A stretch of DNA of 64,000 nt from Herbaspirillum seropedicae (GTDB lineage: Bacteria; Pseudomonadota; Gammaproteobacteria; Burkholderiales; Burkholderiaceae_D). A program made the translations under genes and the position numbers. Below are positions 1 to 9,277 of the stretch, one piece after another. Below the pieces are notes generated by a model. That model was not told the DNA's origin. It searched no databases and was given only the letters and a program-made list of their open reading frames with translations. Each line of letters starts with the position of its first letter. Positions within the stretch are counted from its first letter, which is position 1. Where the stretch lies: positions 5,265,021-5,329,020 of the forward strand of contig NZ_CP011930.1 of NCBI RefSeq assembly GCF_001040945.1, given 5' to 3'.

Positions 1-1
1 G

Positions 2-115
2 AGCCACCCGAGCCGCATGGCGCGCAGCGCTGCTGTCGCGCTTGACTTCGACGCGCCGGCAGCGGAGGCTGCGCCTGTTCCCGCACGTCGAATCCGCCCG
101 TCCGGGCGCCCCTGA
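2..115 (+). CDS. possible 3' end of an upstream gene (partial)
   Basis: One frame is open from the window edge to a TGA at 113-115 and would encode a 37-residue alanine-, proline- and arginine-rich tail. It ends 12 bases before the start of the SRPBCC gene, whose ribosome site (AAGGAG, about 116-121) follows immediately. AHSA1/SRPBCC genes are often the second gene after an ArsR-type repressor, so a tail of such a regulator is possible. Nothing in the tail itself identifies a family, and in GC-rich DNA an open frame of this length can arise by chance. Confidence 0.25.
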   Translation, partial: SHPSRMARSAAVALDFDAPAAEAAPVPARRIRPSGRP

Positions 116-127
116 AGGAGAGCACCC

Positions 128-583
128 ATGAGCCAGCCGCACACCGTCAAACTCTACCGCGTCCTGCGGGCCAAGCCGGAACGCGTCTACCGCGCCTTCC
201 TCGATCCTGATGCGATGGTGAAATGGCTGCCGCCGCATGGCTTCACCGGCAAGGTCCACCACATGGACGCACGCGTGGGCGGCTCGCACAAGATGTCGTT
301 CACCAATTTCAGTACGGGACAGACCCAGGCCTTCGGTGGTACCTACGTCGAACTGGTCCCCAATGAACGCATCGTCTATACCGACCAGTTCGACGACCCC
401 AACCTGCAGGGCGAGATGAAGGTCACCATCAGCATTGCCGCCTGCCTGGTCGGCAGCGAACTGACGGTGGTGCAGCAGGGCATACCGCCGATGATCCCGC
501 TGGAGTTCTGCTACGCCGGCTGGCAGGAATCGCTGCAACTGCTGGCGCAGCTGGTCGACCCCGAGATTGCCGACGGTCCCTGA
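128..583 (+). CDS. SRPBCC / AHSA1-family protein
   Basis: This 151-residue protein has the layout of the activator-of-Hsp90-ATPase-1 branch of the SRPBCC (Bet v 1-like) fold. It starts with a short first strand, then RVYRAFLDPDAMVKW, the sequence that opens most family members. A central GGSHKMSF and a GTYVELVPNERIVYTD segment follow, and a long C-terminal helix (GWQESLQLLAQLV) closes the cavity. The length is normal for a single-domain member. Such proteins bind hydrophobic ligands in a cytoplasmic cavity; the ligand cannot be read from sequence. The ATG at 128 has AAGGAG seven bases upstream. Its 3' end converges on the phosphoethanolamine transferase gene with only 15 bases between. Confidence 0.85.
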   Translation: MSQPHTVKLYRVLRAKPERVYRAFLDPDAMVKWLPPHGFTGKVHHMDARVGGSHKMSFTNFSTGQTQAFGGTYVELVPNERIVYTDQFDDPNLQGEMKVTISIAACLVGSELTVVQQGIPPMIPLEFCYAGWQESLQLLAQLVDPEIADGP

Positions 584-598
584 GAGGCCATCGGCGCG

Positions 599-2269
599 TC
601 ATCCAGGCTGGTTGTAGGGCACAGTGCGTGGCAGATATGGCTGGCCATTGATGCGGCGCAGGCCGTGGAAGGGTGGCGCGTGGAAGCTGTCGCTGAGGAT
701 GTCGCGGTGCGCATCGTAGTACACCGAGCGCACACCCAACAGGCCCAGGATGGTGTGCTCCATCTGGTCGGTCTGGTAGGGCCGGTGTTCCAGTTGGGCT
801 CGCTCTTCGGAGCTCTTGCCGATGAAGGAGCGGGTCCACAGCAGCATGGGGATTTCATAGCCGCTGGGGTCCGAGGCCGACTGGCCGGCATGGTCGCGGG
901 TATGCCCCACCTCCTGGGCATGATCCGAGCTGAACACCAGGCTGGCATTGTCCTCGGGCGCGGTGCGCATGGTCAGGCGCAGCATGTTGCCCACCACGTA
1001 ATCGTTGTAGGCGATGGCATTGTCGTATTCGTTGCGCAGCTGGCGTATCCACGGTGAGCGATCGGCGTTCTCCAGCTTCTGCGTGACGCCGTCGCGCACG
1101 CCGTCAAAGCGCGCGTAATCGCTGGGATAGCGCATGTCGTATGTGGGATGCGCGCCCAGCAGATGGACCACGATCAGCTTCTTCGGGGCCGGGTCCTGCA
1201 GGGCGGCCTCCAGGCCCGGCAGCAGGTTGCCGTCGAAATTGTTTTCGCCGCGGCCAGCGCCCTTGTTGATGAAGACCTGCTGGTCGGCGCGTCGGCTGAC
1301 CACGCCCAGCCAGCCATCGTTAGGCACCTGGTTGGACAGCCAGATCACGCGAAAGCCCGCCTCCCGCGCCAGCATCACCACGTCCGGCTTACGGCTCCAG
1401 GCGTGCGGATCGTCCAGGTCGGCCGGGGTGAGCATCTTCATGAGCGAGCCCATGGTGGCCGGCTCGGATGACACCACATCGCGGAACACCAGCAAGTCCC
1501 GGCGCATGGCGTCCAGGAGCGGCGTGGTCTGGCGTTCATAGCCGTAGAGCGACATGTTGGCGCGGTTCAGGCTCTCGCCGATCACCCAGACCAGGGTGTT
1601 GCGCTGCGGGCCGGCGTAGTGGACCTGCCACTGCGCACTCTGCGCCATGTTGCTGGCGATATTCTGTTCCATGCTGCGGGCCTGCTCGGTCTGGGCCTGG
1701 TATTCCAGATAGCGGATCGGCCAGAACAGCAGCGGGTTTTCCTTGGCCATGGTGGGATTGAAATGCAGCGCCACGAACACTGCCAGCAACAGACCCACGC
1801 CAGCCACGCCACGCGCACGCCAGGGCGCCGCCGCTTGCCGGGCCTCGCGGCGCGCCAGCCAGCGCTCGCCCAGCCAGGCCAGGCTCATCATCACCACAAA
1901 GGCCAGCACGGCCTGGGCCACGTCGCGCCAGTTGTGGCGGAAGAACTCGCTGCTCTCGGCGGGATTCGTGTTGAAGATGGCTTGCAGCACCAGGACGGGA
2001 TTGGGCCGCAGGCCGAAATAATCGCGCAGGAAACCCTTGAGCGCAGCATCGAGGAAGAACAGGCCGATGATCAACAGGCTGGCGGTGGAGAACAGGCCGG
2101 GCCTGCGACGGCACCAGGGAATGATCAGGAACAGGCCGGCAATGCCGGGCAAGGCGGTGGCCATGAGGACGCTGCTCTTGGCCAGTTCGTTGCCGCTGAT
2201 CATGCCCAGGCCCCAGAAGACCGCCAGGCCGCCCAGGCCCAGCAAGAGGCGATTGATTAACTTTTTCAA
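599..2269 (-). CDS. phosphoethanolamine transferase (EptA/CptA-type sulfatase family)
   Basis: This 556-residue inner-membrane enzyme has about five N-terminal membrane segments (roughly residues 8-28, 36-52, 60-78, 117-134 and 153-170) followed by a periplasmic alkaline-phosphatase-fold domain. The family motif VIGESLNRANMSLYGY (229-244) supplies the metal-binding Glu232. A Thr at about 272 is the expected nucleophile that carries the phosphoethanolamine intermediate. His374 and the pair Asp449-His450 (SSDH) complete the zinc site. These enzymes move phosphoethanolamine from phosphatidylethanolamine to lipid A or core sugars, changing surface charge and polymyxin sensitivity. Similarity looks closer to CptA (core heptose) than EptA, but the acceptor sugar is not readable. 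It stands alone, 173 bases from the next gene. Confidence 0.85.
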   Translation of the reverse strand: MKKLINRLLLGLGGLAVFWGLGMISGNELAKSSVLMATALPGIAGLFLIIPWCRRRPGLFSTASLLIIGLFFLDAALKGFLRDYFGLRPNPVLVLQAIFNTNPAESSEFFRHNWRDVAQAVLAFVVMMSLAWLGERWLARREARQAAAPWRARGVAGVGLLLAVFVALHFNPTMAKENPLLFWPIRYLEYQAQTEQARSMEQNIASNMAQSAQWQVHYAGPQRNTLVWVIGESLNRANMSLYGYERQTTPLLDAMRRDLLVFRDVVSSEPATMGSLMKMLTPADLDDPHAWSRKPDVVMLAREAGFRVIWLSNQVPNDGWLGVVSRRADQQVFINKGAGRGENNFDGNLLPGLEAALQDPAPKKLIVVHLLGAHPTYDMRYPSDYARFDGVRDGVTQKLENADRSPWIRQLRNEYDNAIAYNDYVVGNMLRLTMRTAPEDNASLVFSSDHAQEVGHTRDHAGQSASDPSGYEIPMLLWTRSFIGKSSEERAQLEHRPYQTDQMEHTILGLLGVRSVYYDAHRDILSDSFHAPPFHGLRRINGQPYLPRTVPYNQPG

Positions 2270-2442
2270 TGCTGACTTTCTGCCGCCCCGACGGCGAAAT
2301 GTTGAACAACAGACATGTCAGCCTATGAGTCCCCGTCCCGATGAGCCGCTGCCTGCGCTGGGCGGTAGGACAAGCTCGGCGGCAATTTGTTCTCTCGGGG
2401 CGACAAACCGTACGCGCCGCCCTGGCGCGCCCCGGGGCCGGA

Positions 2443-4005
2443 TCAGCTGGCGTGCGCCATCCCGCGCAGGCGGAAGCGCGCCACCAGCGCGGCCAACTGG
2501 CGGGTCTGGTCGCGCAGGGAGTGGGCGGCGGCGGCGGCCTGCTCCACCAGCGCGGCGTTTTGCTGGGTCCCCTCGTCCATCTGCGTGACGGCGTGGTTGA
2601 TCTCGTCGATGCCGCGGCTCTGTTCGCGGCTGGCCACGGCGATCTCGCTCATCAGGGTCGCCACGCGGGCCACCGAATCGACGATCTCGTGCATGGTCTG
2701 GCCGGCCTGGTCTACCAGTTCAGCGCCGGTGGCCACCTGTTGCACCGAGCCCTCGATGAGCGCCTTGATCTCGCGCGCAGCCGCTGCCGAGCGCTGGGCC
2801 AGGCTGCGCACTTCGGTCGCCACCACGGCGAAGCCGCGCCCCTGCTCACCAGCGCGCGCCGCTTCGACGGCGGCATTGAGGGCCAGGATATTGGTCTGGA
2901 AAGCGATGCCATCGATCACGCCCGTGATGTCGGCAATGCGCGCCGAGCCGGTGCGGATCTCGCCCATGGTCTGCACCACCTGGTCCACCACCGCGCCGCC
3001 TTGCACGGCCAGGCGCGAGGATGTCGCCACCAGCTCATTGGCCTGGTGCGCATGGTCGGCGTTCTGGCGCACGGTGGAGGTCAGCTCTTCCATGGCCGAG
3101 GCGGTCTCTTCCAGGCTGGAGGCTTGCGATTCGGTGCGCGCGGACAGGTCGGCGTTGCCGCTGGCGATCTCGCCGGAGGCGGTGTCGATGACGCTGATGC
3201 TGCGATGGACCTCGGCCACCATGTTGCCCAGGCTCTGGGTCATGTGGTTCAGGGCCTGCATCAGTTGCCCGGTCTCGTCGGCGCTGTGGACGCGGACCTG
3301 CCCGGTGAGGTCGTTGTCGGCCACCTGGCGCGCCAGCTGCAGCGCCTGCGCCAGCGGTTGCGACACGATCCGGGCAATGGCGATGGCCAGCGCCAGGCCC
3401 AGCGCGATGCCGGCCAGCAGCAGGCCGATGATCCAGTGCTGGGAGCTGTCATAGATCTGATCGGCCAGGGTATTGGCTTCTTCCTTGTGGTCGATGCTGG
3501 ACTGGCGCAGCGTGGCGAACTGCTTGTCGATGGCGCGGTAGGCCTTCAGCGAATCGCCCTTGGTCAGAGCCAGCGCCTCGTCCTTGCGGTTGTCGTGGGA
3601 CAGCGCAATGATCTTGCGATGCTCCACCAGGTAGGCCGCCAGGGTCTTGCTGACCTGATCGAAGGAGGCCGTCTCTTCGGGCGTCAACGGCAGCTTGCGG
3701 TAGTCCTGCTGCAACTGCGTGAATTCGGCATAGCGCTCGGTCAGCGCCTTTTCCAGCGTGGCCATGCTCTCCTGATTGCCCAGGATGTGCTGGAACTCGG
3801 TGGAGCGCACCCGCGCCAGCACCTTCTCCAGCGTCAGGCTGATGCGCACGCTGGGCTCCCACTTGTGGGCGATCTCGGTGGCGGCGTCGTTGACCTTGTC
3901 CATCTGGTAGACCGAGAAGACGCCCAGGCAACTCATCAGCATCAGCACGGCTACAAAGGACAGCAGCAGCTTGGTGGCGATCTTGCGATCCATGAACCAT
4001 TTCAT
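2443..4005 (-). CDS. methyl-accepting chemotaxis protein (4HB type)
   Basis: This 520-residue chemoreceptor has a first membrane helix at about 11-33 and a four-helix-bundle periplasmic sensor to about 188. The second membrane helix is at about 190-212, followed by a HAMP domain (to about 265) and the long cytoplasmic hairpin. The invariant tip [21 protein letters not shown] is present and is flanked by the methylation helices ([23 protein letters not shown]). It has no CheR-docking pentapeptide; the protein ends in MAHAS. I chose the ATG at 4005 because GGAAGGGG lies eight bases upstream. The longer frame to 4113 would run through the terminator hairpin of the gene upstream and add 36 non-family residues. 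No che or flagellar genes are nearby. Confidence 0.92.
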   Translation of the reverse strand: MKWFMDRKIATKLLLSFVAVLMLMSCLGVFSVYQMDKVNDAATEIAHKWEPSVRISLTLEKVLARVRSTEFQHILGNQESMATLEKALTERYAEFTQLQQDYRKLPLTPEETASFDQVSKTLAAYLVEHRKIIALSHDNRKDEALALTKGDSLKAYRAIDKQFATLRQSSIDHKEEANTLADQIYDSSQHWIIGLLLAGIALGLALAIAIARIVSQPLAQALQLARQVADNDLTGQVRVHSADETGQLMQALNHMTQSLGNMVAEVHRSISVIDTASGEIASGNADLSARTESQASSLEETASAMEELTSTVRQNADHAHQANELVATSSRLAVQGGAVVDQVVQTMGEIRTGSARIADITGVIDGIAFQTNILALNAAVEAARAGEQGRGFAVVATEVRSLAQRSAAAAREIKALIEGSVQQVATGAELVDQAGQTMHEIVDSVARVATLMSEIAVASREQSRGIDEINHAVTQMDEGTQQNAALVEQAAAAAHSLRDQTRQLAALVARFRLRGMAHAS

Positions 4006-4087
4006 TGGTGTTACCCCTTCCCTCTCTGAATTCGTCGTATCCATTTCACGCGGCGGGAACATTAGCGTTTCGACATGCGCCGCCGCA

Positions 4088-4125
4088 AAAAGCAAAAAAC
4101 CCGGTCCATGCAAGGGACCGGGTTC
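4088..4125 (-). terminator. rho-independent terminator after the amidohydrolase operon
   Basis: A perfect 10-bp stem is formed by AACCCGGTCC (4098-4107) and GGACCGGGTT (4115-4124) with a 7-base loop. Read on the minus strand it is followed by a T-rich stretch (TTTTTTGCTTTTTG). It lies 36 bases past the stop of the amidohydrolase gene and ends that operon before the chemoreceptor gene. Confidence 0.9.
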
Positions 4126-4160
4126 TGGAGAGGCCGTCTGGCGACGGCGCCCTTCCCTGT

Positions 4161-4997
4161 TCAGTTGATGCCGAACAACTGGGCCGCTGTCTGGCCCGTG
4201 ATGATGCGGCGTTGCTCCTCATCGCTCACCAGCTGGGTGAACTGCTGCCAGCTGTGGCCGTAGTCGGTGAGACTCTCGTGCTGGGTGTGCGGCCAGTCGC
4301 TGCCCCAGAGCAGGCGCTGCGCTCCGAAATGCTCGCGCAGCAAGGGCCAGGCCTGGCGGGCGAAGCGCTGGCCCTGCTCGGCCCCGCCATTGCGATAGGA
4401 GGCCGAGAGCTTGACCCAGACCTGCCCGCCAGCAGCGCTGGAGAGCAGATAACGAAAGCCTGGATCATCCACGCCCAGAGCGGCGTCGACCCGGCCGAAA
4501 TGGTCGACCACCACCTTCAAGCCCATGGCCAGCAAAGGGGGCAGCACGCGCGGCAGATCCACCGCCTCGCGATGGATCTCCACCTGCCAGCCCAGCTGCG
4601 CAATACGCGCCAGGGTGCTACGCCAGACGCCCGTGAAGTCTGGCACGGGCGCACCACCGACCAGGTTGAAACGGATGCCCACCACACCGCCGGCCTGCAG
4701 GGCCAGCAGTTGCTGCTCGCTGACGTCGGCGTCGACCATGGCGATGCCGCGCAGCCGCTGCGGATAGCGTGCAAGGGCGGCCAGCAGGTAGCGGTTGTCG
4801 CTGCCCAGGAAGCTGGGCTGCACCAGCACGCCATGGCTCATGCCATGGGTGTCGAGACGGGCGATGTATTGCTCGACGGTGACGTCATAGGTCGGCGCGT
4901 AGCGGCGCACATCGGCCAGCGGCAGGTCGCGGGTGAAGACGTGGGCGTGCGTGTCGATGCGCAGCACAGTCGCGGGCGTCGCGCAGGGCTGGCTCAT
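4161..4997 (-). CDS. amidohydrolase, 2-pyrone-4,6-dicarboxylate hydrolase-like (COG3618 type)
   Basis: This 278-residue TIM-barrel metal hydrolase has the N-terminal metal motif His17-x-His19 (DTHAHVF), His142 (EIHRE), the Asp165-His166 pair (VVDHFGR) and the closing catalytic Asp234 in WGSDWPHT. The pattern matches the LigI/COG3618 branch, whose characterised members open lactone rings such as 2-pyrone-4,6-dicarboxylate or sugar lactones. The start codon overlaps the stop of the MFS gene by four bases (ATGA), so translation is coupled. With a carrier upstream and a GntR repressor opposite, it most likely hydrolyses a lactone made from the imported acid. The actual substrate is unknown. Confidence 0.85.
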   Translation of the reverse strand: MSQPCATPATVLRIDTHAHVFTRDLPLADVRRYAPTYDVTVEQYIARLDTHGMSHGVLVQPSFLGSDNRYLLAALARYPQRLRGIAMVDADVSEQQLLALQAGGVVGIRFNLVGGAPVPDFTGVWRSTLARIAQLGWQVEIHREAVDLPRVLPPLLAMGLKVVVDHFGRVDAALGVDDPGFRYLLSSAAGGQVWVKLSASYRNGGAEQGQRFARQAWPLLREHFGAQRLLWGSDWPHTQHESLTDYGHSWQQFTQLVSDEEQRRIITGQTAAQLFGIN

Positions 4998-6235
4998 GCG
5001 GAGGTTTCCATCTTGCGGCCCTTGGTCTCGGGCAGCATCAGCACGGCCACCACCACCAGCGAATAGGCGATGGCGGCGTCGATGCCGATGGCCTGGCCCA
5101 GCGGCATGGAGTCGCTCATGTGGCCCACCAGCACCGGGAAGCCGGCCGAGGCCACGCGTCCGAAGTTGTAGCAGAAACCCACCCCCGTGCCGCGAATGCC
5201 GCTCGGGTAGAGTTCATTGAAGAGCGCGCCCATGCTGGCCGGGATGCCGGCGGCGAAGAAGCCCAGCGGGAAGCCGCAGACCAGCATCTGGGTGTCCGAC
5301 AGCGGCAGGAAGATGTAGCACAGCACGGTGGCCACGCAGGCCAGTGCAAAGAACGCCACGGTGCGACGGCGGCCGATGCGGTCCAGCAATTGCGAACTGG
5401 CGATGCAGCCGCACCAGAAGGCGACGATGATGACGGCCAGGTAGCCGCCGGTGGAGAGCACCGACAGATGCTTCTCGGTCTTGAGGTAGGTCGGCAGCCA
5501 GGTCATCAGCGCGTAGTAACCGCCGTGCGCACCCACGCCCAGGAGGCTGCCGATGATGGTCAGGCGCAGCACGTCCGGACGGAAGATGCCCAGCAGCGTG
5601 CTGGCCGCAGGCTTGCTGGCGGCCGCCTTCTGGCCGGCCAGGAAGGCGTCGGTTTCCTGCACCGAGCGGCGCACGTAGACCACCAGCAAGGCCGGCAGCA
5701 AACCGATGACGAACATCACGCGCCAGGCCATCTCCTGCGGCAGCAGCGAGAACAGCACCGAGAACAGCAGCACCGCGCCGCCCCAGCCGACCGCCCAGGC
5801 GCTCTGGACGGTGCCCATGGCCTTGCCGCGATGTTCGGCGCGGATGGTCTCGGCCATGAGCACGGCCCCGGCCGCCCACTCGCCACCGAAGCCGAAGCCC
5901 TGCAAGGCCTTGAGCACCAGCAGTTGCGGGAAGCTCTGGGCGAAGGCGGAGAGGAAGGTGAAGAAGGAAAACCAGATGATGGTGATCTGCAGCGTCTTGA
6001 CGCGGCCATAGCGGTCCGACAGGGCGCCGGCGAACCAGCCGCCGATGGCCGAGGCCACCAGGGTGGCGCCGCTGATCAGGCCGGCATCGGCCTTGGAGAG
6101 GGAAAAGGCAGCGATCAGCGCGGGGATGGCCAGGCTGAACATCTGCACGTCCAGCGCGTCCAGCGCCCAACCGCTGAAGCAGGCCCAGAAAGTCTTGCGT
6201 TCCTTGGCAGTGACCTGCCGATACCATGAAAACAT
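4994..6235 (-). CDS. MFS transporter of organic or aromatic acids
   Basis: This 413-residue carrier has twelve predicted membrane segments. The MFS loop motif between helices 2 and 3 reads AGALSDRYGRVKT, and GFGFGGEWAAGAVLMAE in helices 4-5 is typical of the sugar-acid and aromatic-acid proton symporter groups. The ATG at 6235 (MFSWYRQVTAKERKTFW) fits the usual short cytoplasmic N-terminus of such carriers; an upstream ATG at 6289 would add 18 residues without family character. It is the first gene of a two-gene operon with the amidohydrolase (4-base overlap) and is divergent from a HutC-type regulator. It probably imports the substrate of that pathway, which is not identifiable from sequence. 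Confidence 0.88.
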   Translation of the reverse strand: MFSWYRQVTAKERKTFWACFSGWALDALDVQMFSLAIPALIAAFSLSKADAGLISGATLVASAIGGWFAGALSDRYGRVKTLQITIIWFSFFTFLSAFAQSFPQLLVLKALQGFGFGGEWAAGAVLMAETIRAEHRGKAMGTVQSAWAVGWGGAVLLFSVLFSLLPQEMAWRVMFVIGLLPALLVVYVRRSVQETDAFLAGQKAAASKPAASTLLGIFRPDVLRLTIIGSLLGVGAHGGYYALMTWLPTYLKTEKHLSVLSTGGYLAVIIVAFWCGCIASSQLLDRIGRRRTVAFFALACVATVLCYIFLPLSDTQMLVCGFPLGFFAAGIPASMGALFNELYPSGIRGTGVGFCYNFGRVASAGFPVLVGHMSDSMPLGQAIGIDAAIAYSLVVVAVLMLPETKGRKMETSA

Positions 6236-6333
6236 TGTCTCGTCCTCTAAGCTGAAGGCGTGCCGCCCAGGCTCTGCCGCCGAGGGCAAGATAGCGCAAG
6301 CAACACTTAGCTGATTGAATTATGTGGATGATG

Positions 6334-6357
6334 ACTCATACAGACATATATATGAGT
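6334..6357. promoter_or_regulatory. candidate operator between MFS and GntR genes
   Basis: The inverted repeat ACTCATA (6334-6340) and TATGAGT (6351-6357) is separated by ten bases in an AT-rich island of the 300-base divergent intergenic region. It lies 99 bases upstream of the MFS start and 179 upstream of the regulator start. A GntR/HutC dimer site is the simplest reading. The core does not match the canonical HutC GT-N-TA-N-AC pattern exactly, so assignment rests on position and symmetry. Confidence 0.45.
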
Positions 6358-6535
6358 TGACGGAAGATAACACAGGCCTGCCGGTGCAACAACCCTGGTG
6401 GCGGACGTGGTGTTTTCGACAAGAGCAGGGGAGCAGGCTGCCACGCACATTGCCGTGTCGGCTTGCAAGCGTTGTGAGCGGCGCGCGGCGCGGGTAGACT
6501 GGACGACTTTCCATCACTGCGAGCCAAGTTGCACC

Positions 6536-7270
6536 ATGCTTGACCAGACCGGCGTCGATGCGCGCCTGCCGCTTTATCTCCAGTTACGTGATCTGCTGGC
6601 GACCCAGATCCGCGCCCAGAAATGGCAGCCGGGCCAGCCCATTCCGTCCGAAGCCGAGCTGAGCCAGACCTACCAGGTCGCGGTGGGCACGGTGCGTCGC
6701 GCCATTGAAACGCTGATGGCCGAAGGCCTGGTGGAGCGCACGCATGGACGCGGCACCTTCGTGCGCAAGGCGCGCTTCGACAATTCGCTGTTCCGCTTCT
6801 TTCGTTTCGAATCGGCCGATGGCCGTCCGCTCGCGCCCAAGAGCGTGATCGTCAGCCGCAAGTTGGTGGAGGCGCCGGCGCAGGCGGCCGAGGCCTTGCA
6901 ATTGAAGCCGCATGCCAAGGTGATCGAACTGCATCGCCTGCGCATGGTGGATGGGCAGCCTGTGCTGGCCGAGAACATCTACCTGTGCGCGCAGCGCTTC
7001 AAGGCGCTGGCCGACAAGGCGCCGGAAGAGTTCGGCGACCTGCTCTATCCCCTGTATGAGCGTGAATGCGGATTGATCGTCGCCTCGGCGCGCGAGACCT
7101 TGACGGTGGAGACGGTGACGGCGGCCCAGGCCAAGCTGCTGGGCCTGACGGAAAAGACGCCGGTGGTGATGATAGAGCGCATCGCCTTCGGCTCGGACGG
7201 CCAGCCGCTGGAGTGGCGGCAGTCGCGGGGCGCGGCGAGCAAGTTCAGGTATAGCGCGGAGATACGCTAG
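6536..7270 (+). CDS. GntR-family regulator, HutC subfamily (UTRA domain)
   Basis: This 244-residue repressor-type protein has a winged helix-turn-helix at about 10-75 (LYLQLRDLLATQI, PSEAELSQTYQVAVGTVRRAIETL, GRGTFV) followed by a UTRA ligand-binding domain (about 95-240, with ENIYL and the closing VMIERIAFGSDGQPLEW). The ATG at 6536 is chosen because the helix-turn-helix begins almost at once, as in relatives; the frame stays open to 6398 without family similarity. It is divergent from the MFS and amidohydrolase operon and is the likely local regulator, probably released by the transported acid or a derivative. Confidence 0.9.
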   Translation: MLDQTGVDARLPLYLQLRDLLATQIRAQKWQPGQPIPSEAELSQTYQVAVGTVRRAIETLMAEGLVERTHGRGTFVRKARFDNSLFRFFRFESADGRPLAPKSVIVSRKLVEAPAQAAEALQLKPHAKVIELHRLRMVDGQPVLAENIYLCAQRFKALADKAPEEFGDLLYPLYERECGLIVASARETLTVETVTAAQAKLLGLTEKTPVVMIERIAFGSDGQPLEWRQSRGAASKFRYSAEIR

Positions 7271-7277
7271 GGCCTGT

Positions 7278-7760
7278 TCACTTGCGCGAGCGGGTCCGCA
7301 AGCGGCCGGCGCCGGCTTCCTGGACCGAATGGACGGCCTGGCCACGCGCGCTCATGCCGGCGTCGGCGCGCAGTTCACTGAGCAACTCCGGGTGCTTGCG
7401 CAACAGGCGCAACAACAGCACCAGCGCACGCGGCGGCTGGATCTTGCCGGCCTCATAGCGGTTGAAGGCATTGATCCCTCCGCCGAACAGCAGGCTGGCC
7501 TCGCGCTGGCCCAGTTGCAGGGCCTCGCGGGTAGAGATGATTTCGGCGGGATCGATCATCCCGGCGTTGATTTCCTTATTGAAGGCCAGCGCCTCGGCCG
7601 AGATCCTGGCTTCTTCTTCGATGGTCGGCAGACACTCGCCGCAGCGCGGGCAATAGTCGCCGGTGACCGTCGCAATGACCGTGGTTTCGCCCTTGTAGGC
7701 ATAGGGCAGATCGCGCGTGTCGCGGATCAGGTGCGCGCCTCCGCAATGGGGACATTTCAT
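7278..7760 (-). CDS. mqsA: MqsA antitoxin (zinc ribbon plus Xre helix-turn-helix)
   Basis: This 160-residue antitoxin has four cysteines at positions 3, 6, 37 and 40 (CPHC and CPRC) that form the N-terminal zinc-binding toxin-neutralising domain. A C-terminal helix-turn-helix (about 70-130) contains the family signature LFGGGINAFNRYEAGKIQP; in E. coli MqsA the matching Asn and Arg read the operator. KHPELL near the end also matches E. coli MqsA. It is about 29 residues longer than the E. coli protein, with a basic C-terminal tail rich in Arg. It starts one base after the mqsR stop, so the toxin gene comes first, the mqsRA order. It should be both antitoxin and autorepressor. Confidence 0.93.
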   Translation of the reverse strand: MKCPHCGGAHLIRDTRDLPYAYKGETTVIATVTGDYCPRCGECLPTIEEEARISAEALAFNKEINAGMIDPAEIISTREALQLGQREASLLFGGGINAFNRYEAGKIQPPRALVLLLRLLRKHPELLSELRADAGMSARGQAVHSVQEAGAGRLRTRSRK

Positions 7761-7761
7761 G

Positions 7762-8058
7762 TCAGCTCTCCTTGAAGGATACGATCAGCACATCATCAAG
7801 CACGGTCAACTTGACGTAGAGGACACCGTAGCGGGTGGCAGGCCGATAGACGTCTTGCCAGATACGGTGATCAGCACGGGTGGTCATGCTCTTGCAGAAA
7901 TCTGCGCTGCTCAACGATGCGACGACGGCCACCATTTCCATTTCATCGATGCCCAGTGCCGCCGCACCGAGAAGAGCGGTCGCCGTTTTGCGGACCTGCC
8001 CCTGCCTGAGCAGGGACTTCACGACTGCAAGCTTGTAATGTGGGGTATGTTTTTCCAT
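7762..8058 (-). CDS. mqsR: MqsR mRNA interferase toxin
   Basis: This 98-residue protein has the same length as E. coli MqsR and matching landmarks: MEKHTPHYKL at the start, GQVRKTATAL, SSADFCKSMTT, DHRIWQDVYRP and the terminal VLIVSFKES. Known MqsR is a RelE-fold ribonuclease that cuts mRNA, mainly at GCU. The lysine, tyrosine and arginine-bearing strand KSMTT...DVYRP is kept, so the toxin looks intact. I chose the ATG at 8058 because MEKxTPH is the family N-terminus; an in-frame ATG at 8064 would add two residues. A palindromic operator lies just upstream. The gene is followed after one base by mqsA. Confidence 0.93.
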   Translation of the reverse strand: MEKHTPHYKLAVVKSLLRQGQVRKTATALLGAAALGIDEMEMVAVVASLSSADFCKSMTTRADHRIWQDVYRPATRYGVLYVKLTVLDDVLIVSFKES

Positions 8059-8066
8059 ACGCATGG

Positions 8067-8097
8067 TAACCAAGCTGGTTATGAATGCCAAGTTGGC
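8067..8097. promoter_or_regulatory. MqsA-type palindromic operator of mqsRA
   Basis: TAACCAAGCTGGTTA (8067-8081) is a palindrome with perfect 6-base arms (TAACCA and TGGTTA) and a 3-base centre. Its outer edge lies nine bases upstream of the mqsR ATG. The arrangement resembles the AACCT-N-AGGTT operator bound by E. coli MqsA. A second palindrome GCCAAGTTGGC (8087-8097, 5-base arms) follows five bases further out, and the E. coli operon also has two sites. Autoregulation by MqsA or the MqsRA complex is inferred. Confidence 0.7.
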
Positions 8098-9172
<1,075 letters not shown>

Positions 9173-9184
9173 GCACCGCGGCGT

Positions 9185-9216
9185 AAAAAAAAATGGCGGC
9201 CATGATCTGGCCGCCT
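9185..9216 (-). terminator. rho-independent terminator of the ExuT-like gene
   Basis: A perfect 7-bp stem GGCGGCC (9195-9201) and GGCCGCC (9209-9215) is followed on the minus strand by a run of T (A9185-A9193 on the plus strand). It ends the MFS gene that stops at 9278, and its symmetrical stem may also slow readthrough from the glutathione transferase gene. Confidence 0.85.
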
Positions 9217-9277
9217 TGTCATCGTCCGCCTCTGAGGCGAGGCGGAACTCCACTGGAGAAATAATCGTTGACTGCGC

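Noticed and set aside
4006..4113. Longer N-terminus of the first chemoreceptor
   Set aside because: The extra codons cross a clear rho-independent terminator and lack family similarity; the ATG at 4005 has a good ribosome site.
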